From Coriobacteriaceae bacterium EMTCatB1 (lineage in GTDB: Bacteria; Actinomycetota; Coriobacteriia; Anaerosomatales; Anaerosomataceae), in NCBI GenBank assembly GCA_001950395.1, contig BDLO01000001.1:248001-312000 (forward strand): a DNA stretch of 64,000 nt. Direction: 5' to 3'. Both the position numbers and the translations under genes were made by a program. Of this stretch, positions 58,421 to 64,000 are shown piece after piece; position 1 is the stretch's first letter; each line of letters opens with the position of its first letter. The notes under the pieces are model-generated. The model saw nothing but the letters and a program-made list of their open reading frames with translations. It searched no databases and was not told where the DNA came from.

Positions 58421-59230
58421 ATGCCGATCCAGGTCATCGAGGGTTACCGCCAGGTTGAGCCGGCGCGGCGCACCGAAGGCGACGCGGTCGTCTTTGACGC
58501 GAACGGCGTGTACTACCAGCAGCTGAACGACGCCATCCGCGCCGCGGTCGAGGCAGGCGCGAAGCGCATCGTCGTTGAGAATGCCAACGGGCAGCGCTAC
58601 ATCGGGGCGGGGCTTCAGGCGAAGGACCTCACGATCGAGGTGCGCGGGACCGCGGGCAACGACCTCGCGGCGTTCATGGACGGCCCGAAAGTCGAGGTGT
58701 TCGGCAACGCCCAGGACGGCGTCGGCAACACCATGGCGTCGGGAACGGTCGTCGTGCACGGCGATGCGGGCGACGTGCTCGGGTACGGCATGCGCGGCGG
58801 TCGCGTGTTCGTGCGCGGCGACGTGGGCTACCGCGTCGGAATCCACATGAAGGCGTACGAGGGCCTGGTGCCGATCGTCGTGTGCGGCGGCAAGGCGCGC
58901 GACTTCTTCGGCGAGTACATGGCGGGCGGCATGCTCGTGCTGCTCGGGATGAACACGCAGTTCCCGGACGACCCGGTGGCAGGCGGCTTCCTTGGCACCG
59001 GAATGCACGGCGGGGTCATCTACGTGCGCGGCGCCGTCGAGCCGTGGCAGTGCGGCAAAGAGGTCGGCGTCAGCGAAGCAGAGGAGGCCGACATGGCAGC
59101 GCTCACGCCGGTCCTCGACGAGTACTGCGCGTCGCTGGGGCTGGACCTGGCGGAGGTGTTGAGCGAGCCCTTCACGCGGATCGCGCCGGTGAGCCACCGG
59201 CCGTACGGCAAGCTCTACGCCTACCTCTAA
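58421..59230 (+). CDS. Glutamate synthase GXGXG-domain subunit (archaeal-type GltB3)
   Basis: 269 aa, with AGGAGGAG before the ATG. A right-handed beta-helix with repeated Gly patterns (YIGAGLQAKDLTIEVRGTAG, VHGDAGDVLGYGMRGGRVFV, GGVIYVRGAV), the C-terminal domain of GltB also found in FwdC/FmdC. It links the glutaminase and synthase sites. Third separate piece of the enzyme. Confidence 0.9.
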   Translation: MPIQVIEGYRQVEPARRTEGDAVVFDANGVYYQQLNDAIRAAVEAGAKRIVVENANGQRYIGAGLQAKDLTIEVRGTAGNDLAAFMDGPKVEVFGNAQDGVGNTMASGTVVVHGDAGDVLGYGMRGGRVFVRGDVGYRVGIHMKAYEGLVPIVVCGGKARDFFGEYMAGGMLVLLGMNTQFPDDPVAGGFLGTGMHGGVIYVRGAVEPWQCGKEVGVSEAEEADMAALTPVLDEYCASLGLDLAEVLSEPFTRIAPVSHRPYGKLYAYL

Positions 59231-59351
59231 GGCGCTGTTCGCGAGGAGTTCTTCTGCTCGAAACACGTTGGAAACACGCGTGCGCGAGCATGGCGGTGGA
59301 CGCGTAGGAGGCCGGCGAGGAGCCGGCGTAGCGAAGGCGAAGGAGGATCCA

Positions 59352-60683
59352 GTGATCACGAGGTTCGACAAGGACTACGTGCTCAAGACGGTCGAAGAGC
59401 GCGGAATCAGGTTCATCCGCTTCTGGTTCACCGACGTGCTCGGCGTGCTCAAGTCGTTCGCGATCACCGACAGCGAGCTCGAAGGCGCGTTCGAGGAGGG
59501 TATGGGCTTCGACGGCTCCTCGATCGACGGCTACACCCGCATCCAGGAGTCCGACATGGTGGCGTTCCCGGACGCCAGCACCTTCCAGTTGCTGCCGTGG
59601 CGCTCCGGCGAGGTCGGCGTCGCGCGCATGTTCTGCGACGTGCGCAAGCCGGACGGCTCTCCGTTCGAGGGCGACCCGCGCTACGCGCTCAAGCGCATGC
59701 TCGACAAGGCCGCGGCGATGGGCTACACGATGTACGTCGGCCCTGAGCTCGAGTTCTTCTACTTCAAGAACGACAAGGGTACCGAGGTGCTCGACTTGGG
59801 CGGCTACTTCGACCTGACGCCGCTCGACGTGGCGAGCGACCTGCGCCGCGAGACGGTGCTCACGCTCGAGAAGCTCGGCATCCCGGTGGAGTACTCGCAC
59901 CACGAGGTCGCGCCGTCGCAGCACGAGATCGACCTGCGGTACGCCGATGCGCTCACGATGGCGGACAACGTCATGACCTACCGCCTCGTCGTCAAGGAGA
60001 TCGCGTATCAGAACGGCGTGTACGCCACGTTCATGCCCAAGCCCATCGAGGGCCAGAACGGGTCGGGCATGCACACGCACCAGTCGCTGTTCACGAAGGA
60101 CGGCAACGCGTTCTACGACCCGAACGACCCGCAGCACCTTTCGAAGATCGCGCGGCACTACATCGCCGGTCTGCTCAAGTACGCGCCGGAGTTCTGCGCC
60201 GTCACCAACCCGCTCGTGAACTCCTACAAGCGGCTCGTCCCGGGCTACGAGGCGCCGGTGTACATCTCGTGGGCGCAGCGCAACCGCTCCGCGATGGTGC
60301 GCGTGCCGATGTACAAGCCGGGCAAGGAGGCCGCGACGCGCATCGAGCTTCGCTCGCCCGACCCCTCGTGCAACCCGTACCTCGCGTTCGCGGTCATGCT
60401 GGGCGCAGGTCTCAAGGGCATCGAGGAGGAGCTCGAACTCATGCCGGAGGCCACCAACGACATCTTCGAGATGACCGAGGACGAGCTCGCGGAGGCGGGC
60501 ATCGGGACGCTGCCGAAGAACCTCGGCGAGGCGATCGAGCGCTTCGAGCACTCCGAGCTCATGCGCGAGGTGCTGGGCGAGCACATCCACGCGTTCTACG
60601 TGGAGAACAAGAAGGCCGAGTGGGCCGACTACATCAAGAACGTCTCCAAGTGGGAGCTCGACCGCTACCTGTCGGTGGTCTAA
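59352..60683 (+). CDS. glnA: Glutamine synthetase, type I
   Basis: 443 aa from GTG 59352, with AGGAGGA (59341-59347) upstream. MGFDGSSIDGYTRIQESDM, GPELEFFYF, QNGSGMHTHQS and the ATP-site region KPGKEAATRIELRSPDPSCN are diagnostic. The length and the lack of the NLY adenylylation loop place it in the GSI-alpha group, regulated by feedback and protein partners rather than adenylylation. The 121-base gap before it contains a GCCGGC-GAGGA-GCCGGC hairpin but no clear promoter, so read-through from the glutamate synthase operon is likely. Confidence 0.97.
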   Translation: MITRFDKDYVLKTVEERGIRFIRFWFTDVLGVLKSFAITDSELEGAFEEGMGFDGSSIDGYTRIQESDMVAFPDASTFQLLPWRSGEVGVARMFCDVRKPDGSPFEGDPRYALKRMLDKAAAMGYTMYVGPELEFFYFKNDKGTEVLDLGGYFDLTPLDVASDLRRETVLTLEKLGIPVEYSHHEVAPSQHEIDLRYADALTMADNVMTYRLVVKEIAYQNGVYATFMPKPIEGQNGSGMHTHQSLFTKDGNAFYDPNDPQHLSKIARHYIAGLLKYAPEFCAVTNPLVNSYKRLVPGYEAPVYISWAQRNRSAMVRVPMYKPGKEAATRIELRSPDPSCNPYLAFAVMLGAGLKGIEEELELMPEATNDIFEMTEDELAEAGIGTLPKNLGEAIERFEHSELMREVLGEHIHAFYVENKKAEWADYIKNVSKWELDRYLSVV

Positions 60684-60764
60684 GCGGTCGTCGGAGTTCG
60701 GCAACGGCGCCGGGCGGGTCTCCCGTCCGGCGCCCGCGCTATCGGGAGGGAGGCGAGCAGCGGG

Positions 60765-60770
60765 TATGAT
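60765..60770 (+). promoter_or_regulatory. -10 of the glnR-like gene
   Basis: TATGAT ends 7 bases before GTG 60778, consistent with a leaderless transcript. It overlaps two ATG codons that would otherwise be alternative starts. Confidence 0.45.
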
Positions 60771-60777
60771 GGCGCAC

Positions 60778-61443
60778 GTGAAGACTATCGCGATAGCGAG
60801 CGACGACCAGCACCTCGCTGCCCGGCTTTGCGAGGCGCTTGAGCGGCTCGACGCCTCCGTGACCGTGCTCCCGCGCGAGGCCGCGCTGCGTCCGGAGCGC
60901 CTGTCGGACGCGGCGCTGCTCATCGCGGACGCCGGTCACGACAGCCGCGAGATCGTCGCGGCGTCTGAGCGCCGCGCAGCGAGCGACGAGCCGCTGCCGC
61001 TGCTCCTCGTGGTCGAGCACGACGCCGTGCCGGGGCTGCGGCTGCCCGTGGGGGTGCCCGCCGACTTCGTGGTGCGGGACGCCGCCGCAAGCGAGGTCGC
61101 CGCACGCGCTCGGCTTCTGCTCTGGCCAGGCGAGGAGGCGGCCGGCTCGGAGATCGTGCGGATCGGAGACCTCACGCTCAACCTCGCCACCTACCAAGCG
61201 CACATCGCCGGCCAGCCGGTGGAGTTCACCTACCTCGAGTACGCGCTCTTCGCGTTCCTCGTGACGCACCCGAACCGCGTCTACAGCCGCGACGCGCTCC
61301 TCAAGCGCGTGTGGGGGCACGACTACTTCGGCGGCGCGCGCACGGTGGACGTCCACGTGCGGCGCGTCCGCTCCAAGCTCGGGCCAGAGCTCGCCGCGCG
61401 CCTGGAGACGGTCCGCAACGTCGGCTACCTGTGGCGGAGCTGA
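60778..61443 (+). CDS. GlnR-like OmpR-family transcriptional regulator
   Basis: 221 aa from GTG 60778; ATG 60766, with a G-rich SD 12 bases upstream, is the alternative. The N-terminal receiver-like domain (1-115) lacks the normal acidic pocket and phosphorylation pattern. The C-terminal winged helix (about 130-220) is strongly OmpR-like: EFTYLEYALFAFLVTHPNRV, WGHDYFGGARTVDVHVRRV and VRNVGYLW. This layout matches actinobacterial GlnR, an orphan regulator of nitrogen genes. Its position next to glnA supports that role. No partner kinase is adjacent. Confidence 0.85.
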   Translation: MKTIAIASDDQHLAARLCEALERLDASVTVLPREAALRPERLSDAALLIADAGHDSREIVAASERRAASDEPLPLLLVVEHDAVPGLRLPVGVPADFVVRDAAASEVAARARLLLWPGEEAAGSEIVRIGDLTLNLATYQAHIAGQPVEFTYLEYALFAFLVTHPNRVYSRDALLKRVWGHDYFGGARTVDVHVRRVRSKLGPELAARLETVRNVGYLWRS

Positions 61444-61585
61444 GCCGCCGACCTCACGCGGCCGGCTCGCTCTTGGCCACGGCACCGAGAAAGCGATAGC
61501 TGCCGCGCGTGAGCGCTTCGCAATCGCCGTAGCGGCGCACGAGCGGTGCCGCCCAATTGAAGAAGCCCACGTCGGTCCTTCCGGG

Positions 61586-61591
61586 TAGAAT
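61586..61591 (+). promoter_or_regulatory. Probable -10 of polA
   Basis: TAGAAT, 46 bases before the polA ATG; preceded by GGG rather than TGn. The 194-base gap 61444-61637 holds nothing else that I can identify. Confidence 0.4.
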
Positions 61592-61637
61592 CGGTCACGC
61601 GGTCCGTTTGCTCGTTCGTACCCGAAAGGCGCACGAG

Positions 61638-64000
61638 ATGCCCCAGCGCACGATCGCCGTCGTCGACGGCAATAGTCTGCTCCATCGCGCGTTTCACGCG
61701 CTGCCGCCCACCATGACGGCTCCCGACGGACGGCCGACGAACGCCGTGTTCGGCTTCCTCACGATGCTGCTGAAGATGGCGGCCGACCTCAAGCCGGATG
61801 CGGTCGTGGTGGCGTTCGACAAGGGCAAGCCGGCGTTTCGCACCGAGGCGCTCGCCGCGTACAAGATCCAACGCCCGCCGACGGCCCCGGAGCTCAAAGA
61901 GCAGTTCCCGATGGTCAAGGAGCTCTTGGCCGCGCTCGGCGTGCCGGTGGTGGAGGTCGACGGCTGGGAGGGCGACGACGTCCTCGGCACGCTCGCGCGC
62001 ATGGCGCGGGAGCAGGGCGACTCGGCGCTGCTCGTGACCGGCGACAAGGACGCGCTGCAGCTCATCGAGGACGGCGTGCGCGTGGTCCGCACGCGCAAGG
62101 GGCTGACGGACATCGAGGTGTACGGGCCCGACGAGGTCGTCGCTCGCTTCGGTGTGCCGCCTGAGCGCGTGCCCGACCTGCTCGGGCTGATGGGCGATGC
62201 CTCCGACAACATCCCCGGCGTTCCCGGCATCGGCGAGAAGACGGCGGCGAAGCTGCTGGGCGAGCACGGCGACTTGGAATCGGTGCTCGCAGCGGCAGAA
62301 TCGATCCCCGGCAAGCTCGGCGAGAACCTGCGCGCGCACGCAGACGCCGCACGGGCGAGCAAGCTCGTGGCGACCATCCGCCGCGACGTGCCGCTCGATT
62401 CGACGCCGCTCGCGTCGAGCTGGGGCGACTTCGACCCCGACCGCGCGGTGGCGGCGCTGTCTGCGCTCGCGTTCACCTCGCTCGTCGACCGCGTGCTCGC
62501 GATCGCGCGGCGCGAGGGCGGGGAGCGGCCCCCGGCTGCGGCCCCAGCCAGCATCGAGGCCGCGTGGCGGACGCTGGAGGGTGCCGAGGCGCTCAGGGCG
62601 GTGGAGGCGCTTGCAGCCGACCCGCCGGAGGAGTGGGCGGGAGTCGCGCTCGGCGGGAGCGCGGGCCAGCTCTTCTCCGACGCTGCTGAGGTGGCGGTAG
62701 CGGCGCGCGGCGTCGTGGCGGTGCTGCCGCCGGAGCGCGGAAGCGCGTGGCGCGGGCTGCTCGCGAAGGCGCGCGTCGCGGCGGTCGACCTCAAGGCGCT
62801 TCTCGAGGCTGACTGCCCGCCCGGGAGCGTGGCGTCGCGCGACAGAAGCGGCGCGGACGGTGTGGATCCCGCGCGCTGCTTCGACTGCGGGGTCGCCGCG
62901 TACGTGCTGGAGTCGAACCGCTCCTCGTACGACGCCGGCTCGCTTGCGGCCGCGTACCTCGGGCGCGCGCTGCCGGATTCCGCGTCGGCCGCAGAGGTGG
63001 CGCGCGCGACGGCCGATCTCGCGCCGGTGCTCGCCGCGAAGCTCGCCGAGACGGGCTCCGAGGAGGTCTTCTGGCGGATCGAGATGCCGCTCGTACCGGT
63101 GCTGGTGCGCATGGAGGAGGCGGGCGTCGGCGTCGACACGAGCGTGCTCGCGGCGCTCGCGGAGGAGACTGCGGCTGAGGTCGAGCGGCTCAAGCGCGAG
63201 ATCTACGACCTCGCGGGCGTGGAGTTCACGATCGACTCGCCCAAGCAGCTGGGCGAGGTGCTGTTCGAGAAGCTCCAGCTGCCGGCCGGCAAGCGCACGA
63301 AGACTGGCTTTTCCACCGACGCCTCCGTGCTGCAGGCGCTCGCGCCGTCCTATCCCATCGCCGCGAAGATCATGGAGTACCGCGAGGTCACGAAGCTCAA
63401 GAGCACCTACATCGACGCGCTGCCGCGGCTCGTGGGGGCAGACGGTCGGCTCCACACGACCTTCAACCAGACGGTGGCTGCCACCGGCCGGCTCTCGAGC
63501 AGCAACCCCAACCTGCAGAACATCCCGGTGCGCTCGCCGCTCGGGCAGCGGATCCGCGCGGCGTTCGTGCCGGCTCGCCCCGGCGACCTCATGGTGTCGG
63601 CCGACTACTCGCAGATCGAGCTTCGCGTGCTCGCGCACCTGTCTGGCGACGAGGGGCTCATCGAGGCGTTCGCCTCCGGGCGCGACTTCCACGCAGCGAC
63701 GGCCTCGCGCGTCTTCGGCGTCGAGCCGGACGCCGTGACGCCGGAGATGCGTCGCCGCGCGAAGGCCGTCAACTTCGGGATCGTGTACGGCCAAAGCGCG
63801 CACGGGCTCGCCGAGTCGCTCGGCATCTCGCGGACCGAGGCGCAGGAGATGATCGATCGCTACTTCGCGGCGTACCCCGGCGTGCGCGCGTTCCTCGACC
63901 GGCTCGTGGCAGACGCGCACGCCACCGGCTACGCCGTCACGATGTTCGGGCGCAGGCGGCCGATCCCCGAGCTGAAGTCGTCGAACTTCAACCTGCGCTC
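61638..64000 (+). CDS. polA: DNA polymerase I (partial, runs off the right edge)
   Basis: The first 787 codons are visible; ATG 61638 has AAAGG upstream. Residues 1-290 form the 5'-3' exonuclease (VDGNSLLHRAFHALPP, EGDDVLGTLA, GDASDNIPGVPGIGEKTA). The middle region (about 300-480) lacks the DxE and other acidic residues of proofreading exonucleases, so that activity is probably lost, as in many Gram-positive Pol I. The polymerase domain shows ATGRLSSSNPNLQNIP, motif A SADYSQIELRVLAHLSG and motif B RRRAKAVNFGIVYGQS. Motif C lies beyond the window. Role: Okazaki processing and gap repair. Confidence 0.97.
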   Translation, partial: MPQRTIAVVDGNSLLHRAFHALPPTMTAPDGRPTNAVFGFLTMLLKMAADLKPDAVVVAFDKGKPAFRTEALAAYKIQRPPTAPELKEQFPMVKELLAALGVPVVEVDGWEGDDVLGTLARMAREQGDSALLVTGDKDALQLIEDGVRVVRTRKGLTDIEVYGPDEVVARFGVPPERVPDLLGLMGDASDNIPGVPGIGEKTAAKLLGEHGDLESVLAAAESIPGKLGENLRAHADAARASKLVATIRRDVPLDSTPLASSWGDFDPDRAVAALSALAFTSLVDRVLAIARREGGERPPAAAPASIEAAWRTLEGAEALRAVEALAADPPEEWAGVALGGSAGQLFSDAAEVAVAARGVVAVLPPERGSAWRGLLAKARVAAVDLKALLEADCPPGSVASRDRSGADGVDPARCFDCGVAAYVLESNRSSYDAGSLAAAYLGRALPDSASAAEVARATADLAPVLAAKLAETGSEEVFWRIEMPLVPVLVRMEEAGVGVDTSVLAALAEETAAEVERLKREIYDLAGVEFTIDSPKQLGEVLFEKLQLPAGKRTKTGFSTDASVLQALAPSYPIAAKIMEYREVTKLKSTYIDALPRLVGADGRLHTTFNQTVAATGRLSSSNPNLQNIPVRSPLGQRIRAAFVPARPGDLMVSADYSQIELRVLAHLSGDEGLIEAFASGRDFHAATASRVFGVEPDAVTPEMRRRAKAVNFGIVYGQSAHGLAESLGISRTEAQEMIDRYFAAYPGVRAFLDRLVADAHATGYAVTMFGRRRPIPELKSSNFNLR

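Noticed and set aside
57137-59371. Long minus-strand open frame opposite the glutamate synthase genes
   Set aside because: Composition is Arg/Ala/Asp/His-rich without any motif, and the plus strand carries well-defined enzymes.

Overview
The window is GC-rich bacterial chromosome, densely coded, with many short gene overlaps. Gene content points to an Actinomycetota lineage, probably anaerobic and near the Coriobacteriia (inference, no 16S in view). Supporting features are a GlnR-like orphan regulator next to glnA, a PdtaS/PdtaR (ANTAR) pair, a TrpGD fusion, PPi-type phosphofructokinase, a DhnA-type aldolase, a split archaeal-type glutamate synthase, and recurring extended -10 promoters of the form TGnTAnnnT.

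Left end to 8 kb: the C-terminus of long-form HPF with a good terminator. An accessory block follows, visibly richer in A/T in its middle: a 219-aa hypothetical, a 24-codon hydrophobic peptide behind an SD-masking hairpin, an intact membrane HD-GYP phosphodiesterase, a degenerate membrane relative of it, and a 1097-aa STAND/TPR/SARP-type regulator. A DUF5317 membrane protein and a candidate structured RNA precede secA.

8-22 kb is core: secA, prfB, PHP phosphoesterase, YitT protein, split transketolase, ftsEX-ctpA, a TRIC-family membrane protein, and rnr. 22.2-30.6 kb is a complete trp operon (trpE-GD-C-B2-F-B1-A) behind a Trp T-box. 30.6-46.2 kb is mixed: a minus-strand DUF2207 cluster, nadE, GNAT, aldolase, accDA, PPi-PFK, class II aldolase, a UvrD-like helicase with two LexA-type operators, adenine deaminase, tRNA-Leu(CAA), a small membrane protein and a partly degenerate HD-GYP protein.

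46.4-61.4 kb reads as one nitrogen-assimilation island: PdtaS kinase and PdtaR ANTAR antiterminator; a five-gene branched-chain-amino-acid/amide-type ABC transporter with an acetamidase/formamidase; then a leader with two hexaloop hairpins (loop A1 and G4 in both), the second mutually exclusive with an intrinsic terminator. That is the architecture of an ANTAR-controlled attenuator. It sits in front of an HdrBC-like iron-sulfur protein, a three-gene glutamate synthase without GltD, and glnA, followed by a GlnR-like regulator. This combination (ANTAR attenuation of a glutamate synthase that may draw electrons from an HdrBC-like module) is the strongest candidate for a little-described system here. 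polA runs off the right edge.
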